This document shows positions 44,859 through 54,007 of a stretch of 64,000 nt of DNA, in pieces. The notes beneath the pieces are model-generated. The model was not told the DNA's origin and ran no database searches. It saw nothing but the letters and a program-made list of their open reading frames with translations. The translations under genes and the position numbers were made by a program. Origin of the DNA: Rhizobiaceae bacterium (GTDB taxonomy: Bacteria; Pseudomonadota; Alphaproteobacteria; Rhizobiales; Rhizobiaceae); NCBI GenBank assembly GCA_023953835.1, contig JAMLJB010000001.1:1364001-1428000 (forward strand), in the 5' to 3' direction. Numbering within the stretch: position 1 is the stretch's first letter; each line of letters begins with the position of its first letter.

Positions 44859-45188
44859 ATGCATGAGAGAAGCAAGCAGCCAGGCAACCGGACGGGCAAG
44901 GCGGCTTTTACCGGCCTTGTGGCGTTGACGCTCAGCGCCTGCCAGTCGACGTCGCCGACCCAGGACCAGATGTCGCGCACCACGCTGGAGACGGCGCCAG
45001 CCGACCTGCAACTGATGTGCGCCAATGCGGCAGCCGCGCAGTCCGGGACGGAAAGCTCGAAGGTGCTGCCGGTCTCCTCGCGCAAGATCGACGCCAACAA
45101 CTTCATCGTCGACCTCAACGCCAACGGAAAGCCAATGAGCTGCACCGTCGACGCAACCGGAACAAACGTATCCGTCACACCAGCCTGA
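44859..45188 (+). CDS. Small putative lipoprotein
   Basis: This 109-residue protein has a lipobox LTLSAC near residue 28, after a basic N-terminus and hydrophobic stretch (GLVALTLSAC). The start at 44859 follows GAGGGA eight bases upstream. Two more in-frame ATGs lie 30 and 33 bases upstream. The mature part is polar and has conserved-looking cysteines near 54 and 99. It is 29 bp after the transpeptidase gene, so it may act in the envelope with it. No family recognised. Confidence 0.7.
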   Translation: MHERSKQPGNRTGKAAFTGLVALTLSACQSTSPTQDQMSRTTLETAPADLQLMCANAAAAQSGTESSKVLPVSSRKIDANNFIVDLNANGKPMSCTVDATGTNVSVTPA

Positions 45189-45230
45189 TTTCGTCAAGGC
45201 ACGAAGCGGGCACGTTATTTCGGGGCGCGC

Positions 45231-46226
45231 CTACTTTTTCATGTCGACGACGACGCGTCCGCGAATCCTGCCCTCGATGATATCGCGTGCCGCGGCGACG
45301 ATGTCGCCGAAGCCGATGGTGGTCGACAGGGCGGCCAGCTTCGATGCATCCAGATCGGTGCCGATACGCTTCCATGCTTCCAGCCGGAGCGCCTTCGGCG
45401 CCATCACCGAATCGATGCCGAGCAGGGAAACGCCGCGCAGGATGAATGGCGCGACAGTCGTGGGAAGGTCCATGCCCTGTGCCAGGCCGCAGGCGGCAAT
45501 CGCGCCGCCATAGGATGTCATGGACAGCACATTGGCCAGCGTGTGGCTGCCGACTGCATCGACGCCGCAGGCCCAGCGCTCCTTCGCCAGCGGCTTTGCC
45601 GGGCCCGAAAGCTCGGCGCGGTCGATGATCTCTGAAGCCCCGAGACCCTTCAGGAAATCCGCCTCGGCGGGACGCCCCGTCGAGGCGATGACATGAAAGC
45701 CGAGCTTCGAGAGGATCGAGATGGCCACCGATCCGACGCCGCCTGCCGCGCCGGTCACGATGGCAGGGCCGCGCGCGGGCGTGATGCCGAAGCGCTCCAG
45801 CGCCATGGCCGAAAGCATTGCGGTGTAGCCGGCAGTGCCGATCGCCATCGCGTCATGCGCGCTCATGCCTTTCGGCAGAGGCACCAGCCAGTCGCCCTTG
45901 ACGCGGGCGCGCTCCGCATAGGCGCCAAAATGCGTCTCCCCGACGCCCCAGCCGTTCAGGATAACCTTGTCACCCGGCTTCCAGTCCGCATGGGTGGAAG
46001 CGCGGACCGTGCCCGCGAAATCGATGCCGGGAACCAATGGCCAGCGCCTGACCACGGGCGATTTTCCGGTGATCGCGAGGCCATCCTTGTAGTTCACGGT
46101 GGTGGCCTCGATGTCGACCGTCACATCGCCTTCCATGAGGTCGGCCTCGGTCAACTCCGCGACACCGACCGACTGGCGTTTCTCCTCATCGCGGGACACC
46201 AGAATGGCTTTGAAGCGATCTGACAT
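45231..46226 (-). CDS. acuI: Acrylyl-CoA reductase-like MDR oxidoreductase (AcuI/YhdH family)
   Basis: This 331-residue zinc-free medium-chain reductase has the YhdH/AcuI landmarks: TVNYKDGLAITGKSPVVRRW, VPGIDFAGTV, NGWGVGETHFGAYAERA, AIGTAGYTAMLSAMALE and the nucleotide loop VTGAAGGVGSVAI. AcuI reduces acryloyl-CoA to propionyl-CoA with NADPH. Related proteins reduce other enoyl compounds, so the substrate is uncertain. The ATG follows GGGAGG. It lies 23 bp after lspA. Confidence 0.88.
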   Translation of the reverse strand: MSDRFKAILVSRDEEKRQSVGVAELTEADLMEGDVTVDIEATTVNYKDGLAITGKSPVVRRWPLVPGIDFAGTVRASTHADWKPGDKVILNGWGVGETHFGAYAERARVKGDWLVPLPKGMSAHDAMAIGTAGYTAMLSAMALERFGITPARGPAIVTGAAGGVGSVAISILSKLGFHVIASTGRPAEADFLKGLGASEIIDRAELSGPAKPLAKERWACGVDAVGSHTLANVLSMTSYGGAIAACGLAQGMDLPTTVAPFILRGVSLLGIDSVMAPKALRLEAWKRIGTDLDASKLAALSTTIGFGDIVAAARDIIEGRIRGRVVVDMKK

Positions 46227-46249
46227 GAATACCTCCCTGTCGTACCGGC

Positions 46250-46720
46250 TCATTGGCCGGCTGCGCGTGCTCCGAACAGTTCGTAGAGCAATATCATCGC
46301 CGCTCCAACTGTGATGAACGCATCGGCGAGATTGAACACGGCGAAGGACCACACGGGCGTATGGAAAAGGAAGTAGTCGATGACATGGCCATGGACCACA
46401 CGGTCTATGAGATTGCCGACAGCGCCGCCGATCACCAGCGCAAAGCCGGCCAGTGCGAACTGCGATGAGGTGCGCGTGGCGAGGTAGAGCATGAAAGCAA
46501 TCACCGCGAGCGAAATCGCGATCAGCCCTTTGTCCCCGATCGACGAGAACATGGAAAAGGCAACGCCGGTATTATAGGTGCGAAACAGCGCGAAGAACGG
46601 CACAAGGTCGACCTGCTCATGCATGACAAGGCGCGTCTCGACCAGCATCTTGACCCATTGATCGACAATCACGCAGAGCGCGGCAAGCGTAGCAAGTGGA
46701 ACAAATCCGCGCAGCTTCAT
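46250..46720 (-). CDS. lspA: Lipoprotein signal peptidase
   Basis: This 156-residue signal peptidase II has four membrane segments and the catalytic aspartates in [16 protein letters not shown] and [12 protein letters not shown]. It cleaves prolipoproteins after lipid attachment. The start overlaps the upstream RNA methyltransferase stop by four bases. Confidence 0.97.
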   Translation of the reverse strand: MKLRGFVPLATLAALCVIVDQWVKMLVETRLVMHEQVDLVPFFALFRTYNTGVAFSMFSSIGDKGLIAISLAVIAFMLYLATRTSSQFALAGFALVIGGAVGNLIDRVVHGHVIDYFLFHTPVWSFAVFNLADAFITVGAAMILLYELFGARAAGQ

Positions 46721-47559
46721 GCGTCGAGCTTCAGCGCGTTGCGGCGGATTTCGAACAGCATCACGCCCGTGGCGACCGCGAGGTTCAACGAGTCGGCCCT
46801 GCCCTGCTGGGGAATTCGAAGCAGCGCGTCGCAGCTTTCCGCAAGCGCGTCCGGCAGCCCCTGCTGCTCATTGCCCATCAGCAGCACGACCGCCCTGCCG
46901 TCGAAAGGGACGGTGCGATAGTCCACCGCGCCCTTGAGATGCGTGCCCGCGACAAGCCCCTGGAAACCCTTCCGCCATGCGAGGAATGCCTCCTGCGTGG
47001 CCTTGGCCACCGGCACGGAGAAGATCGACCCCATGGTGGCACGCACCGTTTCAAGCGAGAAAGGATCGGTGGTTTCCCCGACGAGGATCACGCCCTTCGC
47101 ACCGACCGCATCGACCGTCCTGATGACGGTCCCGAGATTTCCCGGATCGCGCACGCGGTCAAGTGCAACCCAGACGTCCCCCGACTTCGGCTGCACGTCG
47201 CCCAGCCGCACAAGTTGCTGCGAGAATACGGCGACCACCATTTGCGGGTTTTCGCGCCGGGTGATCGCAGCCAGCACCTTCTCCGAAACCTCCAGCACCG
47301 TACCGCCTGCCGCGACCGTGCGCGCCGCGACCTGCTCGACCGCCGCGGTACCCAGCTTGGATTTGGCGAAGACCAGCGTCCTGATGGTCCAGCCCATGTC
47401 GAGCGCGTCGATGACCAGTTTCAGCCCTTCCGCAATGAACGCCTGCTGCTGGTCGCGGAATTTCTTGAGCGCGAGCGCCTTGATGTCCTTGACGATCGGA
47501 TTGGACAGGCTGGTGATTTCCTTGACCTGACCGGGACCGCCCTGCCGCTGCACATTCAT
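46717..47559 (-). CDS. TrmH/SpoU-family RNA methyltransferase
   Basis: This 280-residue protein has the SpoU substrate-binding N-terminal domain and the knotted SAM domain. Motif 1 is [16 protein letters not shown], motif 2 is [14 protein letters not shown], and motif 3 is [17 protein letters not shown]. It should 2'-O-methylate rRNA or tRNA. The exact target is unknown. The ATG at 47559 overlaps the stop of the upstream methyltransferase gene. Confidence 0.92.
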   Translation of the reverse strand: MNVQRQGGPGQVKEITSLSNPIVKDIKALALKKFRDQQQAFIAEGLKLVIDALDMGWTIRTLVFAKSKLGTAAVEQVAARTVAAGGTVLEVSEKVLAAITRRENPQMVVAVFSQQLVRLGDVQPKSGDVWVALDRVRDPGNLGTVIRTVDAVGAKGVILVGETTDPFSLETVRATMGSIFSVPVAKATQEAFLAWRKGFQGLVAGTHLKGAVDYRTVPFDGRAVVLLMGNEQQGLPDALAESCDALLRIPQQGRADSLNLAVATGVMLFEIRRNALKLDA

Positions 47560-48557
47560 GCCGCCACCCATCTGGAAAAGAGCGAGGTCGAGAGCGCCCG
47601 GCCCGCCGACTGCTCGCGGATGATGAGTTCACCGGACTCGACCGTCCCGCCCATGCCCGCAAGGGTGTCGCGCATCAGCGCATGGATCGCGAAGAACGAC
47701 GCCCTGATGGAATAGGCCGTCAGCACCACCGCCAGCGGCTTTGGTGTCAGTATTTCACGGCACAACTCGGCCATCGCCGGCAGGTCGTCGAACAATTGCC
47801 AGACCTCGCCCTTCGGCCCCCTTCCATAGGCGGGTGGATCGAACAGGATGATGTCGTAGCGGCTTCCGCGACGCTGCTCGCGCTCCACGAATTTCATCGC
47901 GTCCTCGCAGATCCAGCGAATCGGCTTGTCCGCCAGCCGCGCCATTGCCTGGTTCTCGCGCGCCCAGCCGATCGCCTTCTTCGAAGCGTCCACATGGGTC
48001 ACTTCCGCGCCCGCACGCGCCGCGACAAGCGAAGCCAGACCGGTATAGCCGAACAGGTTCAGCACCTTGACTGGCCTGCGGGCGCGTTCGATCAGCCCGG
48101 CCATATGGTCCCAGTGCGAGGCCTGCTCGGGAAACACGCCGACATGGCGGAAGGAGGTGAATCGTCCGAGATAGTCGATCCCGTCATGGCGCATGGGCCA
48201 TGTCTCGCCGAGCGGCGCCTTTGGAAAGCGCCAGCGGCCCAGCCCTTCCTCGTCGGTGTCGCCCGTGAAAATGGCGTCGGCCTTTTGCCATTCGCGTTCC
48301 GGCAATGCGCGCTGCCAGATCGCCTGCCCTTCCGGCCTGACGATGCGGTAGGGTCCATATTGTTCAAGCTTCTGTCCCGCACCGCTGTCCAGCAGTGCGT
48401 AGTCCGCATTGGGCGCAACTTCGAGAATCAGCGGCAGGTTTTCGGCGGGCAAAGCGCCCTCCCGCCTGCGCGGGACCTGCGGCTCGCGCCCCACGGGGGC
48501 GTTTCCCTGCGGCGGCGTCCGGGCGGAGTCACTCCGGTGATGTCGCGCTGGCTTCAA
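47556..48557 (-). CDS. Class I SAM-dependent RNA methyltransferase (RlmI-like)
   Basis: The product resembles RlmI/Trm5-like rRNA methyltransferases. SAM motif VLNLFGYTGLASLVAARAGA, acidic THVDASKKAI and catalytic DIILFDPPAYGRGPKGEVW are clear. The N-terminus is uncertain. The proposed TTG at 48557 follows AGGGA. A GTG at 48494 is the alternative. The region further upstream overlaps the ornithine-cyclodeaminase homologue and looks noncoding. It is coupled to the SpoU gene by ATGA, so two RNA methyltransferases and lspA form one unit. Confidence 0.85.
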   Translation of the reverse strand: MKPARHHRSDSARTPPQGNAPVGREPQVPRRREGALPAENLPLILEVAPNADYALLDSGAGQKLEQYGPYRIVRPEGQAIWQRALPEREWQKADAIFTGDTDEEGLGRWRFPKAPLGETWPMRHDGIDYLGRFTSFRHVGVFPEQASHWDHMAGLIERARRPVKVLNLFGYTGLASLVAARAGAEVTHVDASKKAIGWARENQAMARLADKPIRWICEDAMKFVEREQRRGSRYDIILFDPPAYGRGPKGEVWQLFDDLPAMAELCREILTPKPLAVVLTAYSIRASFFAIHALMRDTLAGMGGTVESGELIIREQSAGRALSTSLFSRWVAA

Positions 48558-48648
48558 GAGGTCGTCCCTGATTGACAGAGGCCGCTTTTGGCACAGCTGT
48601 GCAGGCCGTGCAATTAGTTGCACCGGAACCGCCAGAAAGCCGCATCCG

Positions 48649-49617
48649 TCAGGTCGGGCGAACCGCCTCGTAGACGGCGATGCCCGCGGCGAGGTCCTCA
48701 AGCGCGGCGCCCACCGACTTGAAGAGTGTTATCTCTTCCGGCGACTGCCTGCCGCTTTTTTCGCCCCGCGCAAGCTGATGCAGGTCGGCGACGATGCGCT
48801 CCTTTGTGAGCGCGCCCGACCGCAACGCCTGCACGATATCGCCGGCCTCCTTCGTGGCGCCCGCATGGGTATCGACATAAACCCGCGCTCGGCGGATGGC
48901 CTCGTCGTCGCTCTCGCGCATGTCCGGCGTGAACGCGCCCACAAGATCGACATGGGTTCCCGCCTTCAACACCGCGCCCCTGACGAGCGGCACGTCGGAA
49001 ATCGTCGCGGACGACACGATGTCCGCCCATGCCAGCGCATCGTCGAGATCCTCCACAGCCTTCGCCGCAAGGCCATAGGATTTGAGCGCGGTGGCCGCCC
49101 TGACCGCATTGGTGGCGGTGCGGTTCCAGACGCGCACCTCGCGGATCGGGCGCACCGCCGCATGGGCGCGGGCAAGGAAGCCGCACAGCGCGCCCGCGCC
49201 GACGACCAGCAGGCGCGAGGAATCCTGCCTCGACAGGTAGGTGGACGCCAGCGCCGACGCGCAGGCCGTGCGCCATTGCGTCAGGCGCTGTCCGTCGATC
49301 AGCGCCAGCGGTTCGCCGGTCACGCCGTCGAGCAGGAGATAGACGCCCATGACGGCGGGCTTGCCGATGCTGTTGTTGTCGGGAGAAACGGTGACGATCT
49401 TGACGCCCATATAGCCGCCCTGCGACGTGCCGGCGGCCACAAGATCGGTCCAGGCAGGCATCAGCAGCAGCGTCGAGGCGGCTCCATCGGGCCGCTCCAC
49501 AGTATGATGGTGCCTGACCGGCTGCACGGCGCCTGCGCGAAAGGCTGCGCGCAGGGTTTCCACGAGGGCGGGAAATGTGAGGGCCTTGTCGATCGCTTCT
49601 GGCGACACGATCATCAT
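48649..49617 (-). CDS. Ornithine cyclodeaminase/mu-crystallin family protein
   Basis: This 322-residue NAD(P)-binding protein follows the OCD/mu-crystallin fold: GGYMGVKIVTVSPDN, LALIDGQRLTQWRTACASAL, the nucleotide loop LLVVGAGALCGFLARAH, and TISDVPLVRGAVLKAGTHVD. Family members include ornithine cyclodeaminase, alanine dehydrogenases and ketimine reductases, so the reaction is uncertain. It sits next to lapA-like and ihfB genes where trpF is usual in rhizobia. Confidence 0.9.
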   Translation of the reverse strand: MMIVSPEAIDKALTFPALVETLRAAFRAGAVQPVRHHHTVERPDGAASTLLLMPAWTDLVAAGTSQGGYMGVKIVTVSPDNNSIGKPAVMGVYLLLDGVTGEPLALIDGQRLTQWRTACASALASTYLSRQDSSRLLVVGAGALCGFLARAHAAVRPIREVRVWNRTATNAVRAATALKSYGLAAKAVEDLDDALAWADIVSSATISDVPLVRGAVLKAGTHVDLVGAFTPDMRESDDEAIRRARVYVDTHAGATKEAGDIVQALRSGALTKERIVADLHQLARGEKSGRQSPEEITLFKSVGAALEDLAAGIAVYEAVRPT

Positions 49618-49632
49618 TTTGTGTCGATGCCC

Positions 49633-49959
49633 TTACGGCCGGGAAGCGGATTGATTGGGAACCGACTTGAGCATGCGCGCCTGCGATTGCTTGAGCGCCT
49701 CGGCCTCGATGCCGCGTTGCCTGGCCAGCTTGCGATGCCGTCCCTGCCCCAGCCACGTGGCGACGCCTCCAATCACCAGTCCGAGCGCCAGCGCGAGGAA
49801 CAGGACCACGAACAGCGGCCATTCGACCGTCAGCGCGGGATTGCCGGGATTGAAAGGGTCGAAGGTCATCGGCACCGCAGCCCGGTTTGCCACCGCGAAT
49901 GCGATGAGTACCACCGCAAGAGGCACGAGAACCACAACGACCACAAGGCGATTGAGCAT
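49633..49959 (-). CDS. LapA-domain (DUF1049) inner-membrane protein
   Basis: This 108-residue protein has two membrane helices (VVVVVLVPLAVVLIAFAVAN and FVVLFLALALGLVIGGVATW) and a charged cytoplasmic C-terminus, the LapA/DUF1049 layout. LapA/LapB help control lipopolysaccharide assembly in enterobacteria; no lapB is adjacent here. The ATG at 49959 is preferred to a TTG nine bases upstream. It follows ihfB by 37 bp, which is the order seen in E. coli. Confidence 0.85.
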   Translation of the reverse strand: MLNRLVVVVVLVPLAVVLIAFAVANRAAVPMTFDPFNPGNPALTVEWPLFVVLFLALALGLVIGGVATWLGQGRHRKLARQRGIEAEALKQSQARMLKSVPNQSASRP

Positions 49960-49996
49960 CAGTTCCAACCCGTCCAGGCAAATCCTGCTTGCAAAG

Positions 49997-50281
49997 CTAT
50001 TTGGCGATGTTCAGCCGTTCGCGCAGTTCCTTGCCGGTCTTGAAGAATGGCACCCATTTTTCGTCCACGTCCACCGCTTCGCCGGTGCGCGGATTGCGTC
50101 CGGTACGTGCGGGCCGGTTCTTCACCGAGAACGCACCGAAGCCTCGAAGCTCGACCCGATTGCCCGTTGCCAGGGCATCGGTGATCTCTTCGAAGATGGC
50201 GCTTACGATATTCTCGACGTCCCTCAGGAACAAATGCGGATTGCGATTTGCAATAATTTGCACGAGCTCGGATTTGATCAT
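49997..50281 (-). CDS. ihfB: Integration host factor subunit beta
   Basis: This 94-residue HU/IHF protein begins [19 protein letters not shown]. It carries the DNA-binding arm [20 protein letters not shown] and ends [13 protein letters not shown], as alphaproteobacterial IHF-beta does. It bends DNA with IHF-alpha. The ATG at 50281 follows GGGGGAG. Upstream in-frame residues have no homology. Confidence 0.96.
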   Translation of the reverse strand: MIKSELVQIIANRNPHLFLRDVENIVSAIFEEITDALATGNRVELRGFGAFSVKNRPARTGRNPRTGEAVDVDEKWVPFFKTGKELRERLNIAK

Positions 50282-50361
50282 CAGCAGCTCCCCCTCGTCC
50301 ATTTTCAGTTAACGCGATTACATCAATGATTTTTATGGAGTTTCCGGCCTTTGCCGATCGC

Positions 50362-51312
50362 TCATTCAGGTTGCCAGAGTGACACGAGACCGTCAAGGAA
50401 CAAGCGTCTTGCTCCGAGCGCCTTTAGAAACTCGCGTATCTGGAGGTCAAGGCTCGTGGTCTGGTCCTGCCCCATAGCGCCAGCGAGATAGGCTGCGAGG
50501 CCGGTCCGGGGTGCTTTCCATTCCACGACCTCAAGTCCGTCCGCGACCCCCTTCGTCTTCAGCCACGAAACCGCCTGATCTTCCCCGCCGAGCGCATCAA
50601 CCAGCTTGAGGTTGAGCGCCTGCCGCCCCGTATAGACCTTTCCGTCCGCAATCTGGTTGGCTTCCTGCCGGGTGAGCGGACGCCGCTCGTCGACCAACCC
50701 CACGAACCAGTCATAACTGTCCATGATCATGGAGCGTATCGCGGCGCGCTCCTCGTCGGTCGTCGGATTGAACGGCGAAGGCTCCGCCTTGAGCGGCGAG
50801 GACTTCACCTCTTCCATCTTGATGCCGAGCTTGTCCATCAGCCCGGTCACGTCCGGGTACTGGATCAGCACGCCAATCGACCCGACAATGGATGTCTGCC
50901 GCGCCACGATGTGATCGGCGGCGCTGGCAATCAGATATCCAGCCGAAGCGGCAAGCGTTCCGACCTGCGCGACCACGGGCTTCTCGGAGGCGACGCGGCG
51001 CACTTCGTCGAAGATCGCTTCCCCGCCCGCCGTCGTGCCTCCCGGCGAGTCGATCGACAGGATGACGCCCTTGACCGCTGCGGACTTGCGGACGTCCTCC
51101 AATCGCTTGATGAGGTCCTCGTCCTCGGTGATCGTGCCTTCGATGCGCACCTTGGCGATGTGATCGGCGGCGCTACCGCCACGCTCCACACCCGACACAT
51201 AGACTGCGGTGCCGAGCGCGACTGCGGCGATGAGCAGTGCGGCTACCCGCCAGAAGGTGAGTTTGCGCCGCAACTGGCGACGTTCAATCCAGTTCTCCGC
51301 TGGCAGCGACAT
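50362..51312 (-). CDS. sppA: Signal peptide peptidase SppA, short form
   Basis: This 316-residue membrane-anchored serine protease has an N-terminal helix (FWRVAALLIAAVALGTAVYV) and a single Clp-like domain. The catalytic serine lies in LAASAGYLIAS and the lysine in SSPLKAEPSPFNP. It degrades cleaved signal peptides. The ATG at 51312 follows GGGGAA. It lies 80 bp upstream of ihfB on the same strand. Confidence 0.95.
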   Translation of the reverse strand: MSLPAENWIERRQLRRKLTFWRVAALLIAAVALGTAVYVSGVERGGSAADHIAKVRIEGTITEDEDLIKRLEDVRKSAAVKGVILSIDSPGGTTAGGEAIFDEVRRVASEKPVVAQVGTLAASAGYLIASAADHIVARQTSIVGSIGVLIQYPDVTGLMDKLGIKMEEVKSSPLKAEPSPFNPTTDEERAAIRSMIMDSYDWFVGLVDERRPLTRQEANQIADGKVYTGRQALNLKLVDALGGEDQAVSWLKTKGVADGLEVVEWKAPRTGLAAYLAGAMGQDQTTSLDLQIREFLKALGARRLFLDGLVSLWQPE

Positions 51313-51397
51313 CCGCAATTCCCCAGGGTTCAGTCGGATTCAGAAAGACGCCTCAATAGCCGATGCAGGTGAGCAGGGCTACCCGCAAAAACCGTGA

Positions 51398-52468
51398 TTA
51401 TCGCAGCAGGCGCGAAATCAACTGCGCCGTGTAGTCCACCATCGGCACGATGCGCGCGTAATTCAGACGAGTGGGCCCGATTACGCCAAGCGCGCCCACC
51501 ACCCGCGCCTCTTTGTCGCGATATGGCGCAACCACCAGCGAGGAACCGGAAAGGGAGAAGAGCTTGTTTTCGGAGCCGATGAATATGCGCACGCCCGAAC
51601 CTTCCTCGGCGAGGTCGAGAAGCTGGATCAGCCCTTCCTGCGTTTCGAGGTCGTCGAACAAATGCCTAAGCAGGTCCATGTCCGCCTGCTCGGAAACATT
51701 CTCGAGAAGGTTGGAGCGGCCTCTAACAATGAGCCGGGCGGGGAGGCCGCTGTCGGCTCCTGCCCAGATCGCCAGCCCCTTGTCGACAAGCTGCTCCGAA
51801 AGCGCATCCAGCGCCAGCTTGGTTTCGGCGCGCAATCGCTCGATATTGGCGCGCGCCTCGGCCAGCGTGAAACCCCGGATGTGCCCGTTGAGGAAATTCG
51901 TCGCTTCCTGCAACTGCGATGAAGTGACGCCCGCAGGCAGGTCGATGACGCGGTTTTCGACGTCCCCGTTTTGCGACACCAGCACGACGAGCGCGCGCGT
52001 CGGTTCAAGCTGTATGAACTCGATGTGCTTGAGCGCGACTTCATTCTTGGCGGCGACGACGAGCCCCGCCCCTCGCGACATGCCGGACAGCATCTGGCTC
52101 GCTTCGGTCAGCACCTGCTCCAGACTGCTGGCCGAGCCGGACGCTTTCATCTGGGTCTCGATGTTGCGGCGCTCTTCGTCGGTGAGGTCGCCAAGCTCCA
52201 TGAAGGCATCCACGAAGAAGCGCAGCCCCTTCTGGGTCGGCAGGCGGCCCGCCGAAATATGCGGCGCGTAGATCAATCCCGCCTGCTCCAGGTCGCTCAT
52301 GACATTGCGAACGGTGGCGGGTGACAGCGAGGAAGGCAGCATCCGCGACAGGTTGCGCGATCCGACTGGCTCGCCGTCCAGCAAATAGGAATCGACGATG
52401 CGCCGGAAAATATCGCGCGAGCGCATATCCAGCGATTGCAGCGTGGGATCTTGGATCGGTTTCGTCAT
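51398..52468 (-). CDS. hrcA: Heat-inducible transcriptional repressor HrcA
   Basis: This 356-residue repressor has the N-terminal winged helix ([20 protein letters not shown] then [20 protein letters not shown]) and the GAF-like core and dimer regions through [16 protein letters not shown]. HrcA represses groESL-type genes at CIRCE elements. The ATG at 52468 has no clear ribosome-binding site. The promoter proposed at 52479-52506 would give a nearly leaderless message. No CIRCE sequence is seen upstream. It is divergent from rph. Confidence 0.96.
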   Translation of the reverse strand: MTKPIQDPTLQSLDMRSRDIFRRIVDSYLLDGEPVGSRNLSRMLPSSLSPATVRNVMSDLEQAGLIYAPHISAGRLPTQKGLRFFVDAFMELGDLTDEERRNIETQMKASGSASSLEQVLTEASQMLSGMSRGAGLVVAAKNEVALKHIEFIQLEPTRALVVLVSQNGDVENRVIDLPAGVTSSQLQEATNFLNGHIRGFTLAEARANIERLRAETKLALDALSEQLVDKGLAIWAGADSGLPARLIVRGRSNLLENVSEQADMDLLRHLFDDLETQEGLIQLLDLAEEGSGVRIFIGSENKLFSLSGSSLVVAPYRDKEARVVGALGVIGPTRLNYARIVPMVDYTAQLISRLLR

Positions 52469-52478
52469 AGTCAAAAAC

Positions 52479-52506
52479 AATATAGAAAACTTAGCCGTGC
52501 GAGCAA
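52479..52506 (-). promoter_or_regulatory. hrcA: Putative sigma-70 promoter of hrcA
   Basis: On the minus strand, TTGCTC (-35) and TATATT (-10) are 16 bases apart. The predicted transcription start falls about four bases before the hrcA ATG, so the transcript would be almost leaderless. Confidence 0.45.
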
Positions 52507-52639
52507 GATTTCGCCGCGTTTTCCGCACACACGCGCGGGCGTCAATGTCTGCCCCTGCGCTTTGACGCCCCTTTTCCTTTGCGCTGCCGCGCGGTCGGGG
52601 CTAAAAGCCCGCAACGAATCCTCAAAAAGCGGAACCAGA

Positions 52640-53356
52640 ATGCGTCCATCCAAGCGCGATTTTGACGAAATGCGCGCCGTTACCTTCGAACGCGGTGTTT
52701 CAAAGCATGCCGAAGGCTCCTGTCTCGTGAAGTTCGGCGACACTCATGTGCTGTGCACCGCAAGCCTCGAGGACAAGGTGCCGGGCTGGCTGCGCAACAG
52801 CGGCAAGGGCTGGGTCACGGCTGAATACGGCATGCTGCCGCGCGCTACGGGCGACCGCATGCGCCGGGAGGCGACATCCGGCAAGCAGGGCGGGCGGACG
52901 CTGGAGATCCAGCGCCTGATCGGTCGATCGCTGCGCGCCGTCATCGATCTGCAGGCGCTCGGCGAACGCCAGATCACCGTCGATTGCGACGTGATACAGG
53001 CGGACGGCGGCACGCGCACGGCCTCGATCACCGGGGCATGGGTGGCGTTGTACGATTGCCTGAGATGGATGGAAGCCCGCCAGATGATCGTGCTGCAAAA
53101 GGTGCTGCGCGATCATGTCGCCGCGATTTCCTGCGGCATCCATGACGGCGAGCCTGTCCTCGATCTCGACTATCTCGAAGATTCCGCCGCCGGAACGGAC
53201 GCCAATTTCGTGATGACCGGCAAGGGCGGCATCGTCGAAATCCAGGGCACCGCGGAGGGCGAGCCATTCTCGGAAGAGCAGTTCGCGACGCTGATGAGCC
53301 TTGCCCGCAAGGGCATCGGACGCCTCGTCAGCCTCCAGCAGATGGCGGTCAACTAA
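52640..53356 (+). CDS. rph: Ribonuclease PH
   Basis: This 238-residue phosphorolytic exonuclease trims tRNA 3' ends. Signatures are [20 protein letters not shown], the phosphate-binding [20 protein letters not shown], and [20 protein letters not shown]. The start MRPS at 52640 is standard. It is divergent from hrcA and three bases upstream of rdgB, the conserved Hyphomicrobiales order. Confidence 0.97.
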   Translation: MRPSKRDFDEMRAVTFERGVSKHAEGSCLVKFGDTHVLCTASLEDKVPGWLRNSGKGWVTAEYGMLPRATGDRMRREATSGKQGGRTLEIQRLIGRSLRAVIDLQALGERQITVDCDVIQADGGTRTASITGAWVALYDCLRWMEARQMIVLQKVLRDHVAAISCGIHDGEPVLDLDYLEDSAAGTDANFVMTGKGGIVEIQGTAEGEPFSEEQFATLMSLARKGIGRLVSLQQMAVN

Positions 53357-53359
53357 AGA

Positions 53360-54007
53360 ATGCCTGACCTTTCCGCGCGCAGGATCGTGGTGGCCAGCCA
53401 CAATGAGGGCAAGCTGCGCGAGATCGCAGACCTGATCGCGCCCTTCGGCTTCGAGGCACGGTCGGCGCGCGAATTCGGCCTGCCTGAACCGGAGGAAACC
53501 GGCACGACCTTCGAGCAGAACGCCTATATCAAGGCACATGCTGCAGCCGCCGCAACCGGCCTGCCCGCATTGTCGGACGATTCCGGGCTGATGATCGATG
53601 CGCTCGACGGGCAGCCCGGCGTCTACACGGCCAATTGGGCGGAAGGCCCGGAAGGAAAGCGCGATTTTTTGCGAGCCATGCGCCGCGCCGAGGACGCGCT
53701 GCAGGAAGCGGGCGCCACCGCACCTCAACAGCGCAAGGGCCGCTTCGTCGCCGTGCTTTGTCTTGCCTGGCCGGATGGAGAGGCAGAATATTTCCGGGGC
53801 GAGGTGGAAGGCACGATGGTCTGGCCGCCGCGCGGAGAACTGGGCTTCGGCTATGATCCGGTTTTCAGGCCGGACGGCCATGAGTTGACGTTCGGTGAGA
53901 TGACCGCCGAACAGAAGCATGGCTGGAAGCCGGGCCAGCCGGACGCGCTTTCGCACCGGGCGCGCGCCTTCCAGAAATTCGCGCGTGCGAAGCTCGGATC
54001 GCCATGA
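53360..54007 (+). CDS. rdgB: XTP/dITP diphosphatase
   Basis: This 215-residue Ham1/RdgB enzyme removes noncanonical purine triphosphates. Signatures are [16 protein letters not shown] near the start, [33 protein letters not shown], and [12 protein letters not shown] with the C-terminal SHRARAF. It starts three bases after rph and overlaps hemW by four bases. Confidence 0.97.
   Translation: MPDLSARRIVVASHNEGKLREIADLIAPFGFEARSAREFGLPEPEETGTTFEQNAYIKAHAAAAATGLPALSDDSGLMIDALDGQPGVYTANWAEGPEGKRDFLRAMRRAEDALQEAGATAPQQRKGRFVAVLCLAWPDGEAEYFRGEVEGTMVWPPRGELGFGYDPVFRPDGHELTFGEMTAEQKHGWKPGQPDALSHRARAFQKFARAKLGSP

Noticed and set aside
48558..48701. N-terminal extension of the RlmI-like methyltransferase
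   Set aside because: It overlaps the ornithine-cyclodeaminase homologue and encodes Arg/Ser/Pro-rich shadow sequence.
52469..52639. CIRCE element upstream of hrcA
   Set aside because: A TTAGCC followed by GAGCAA looked suggestive, but the TTAGCACTC-N9-GAGTGCTAA pattern is absent.
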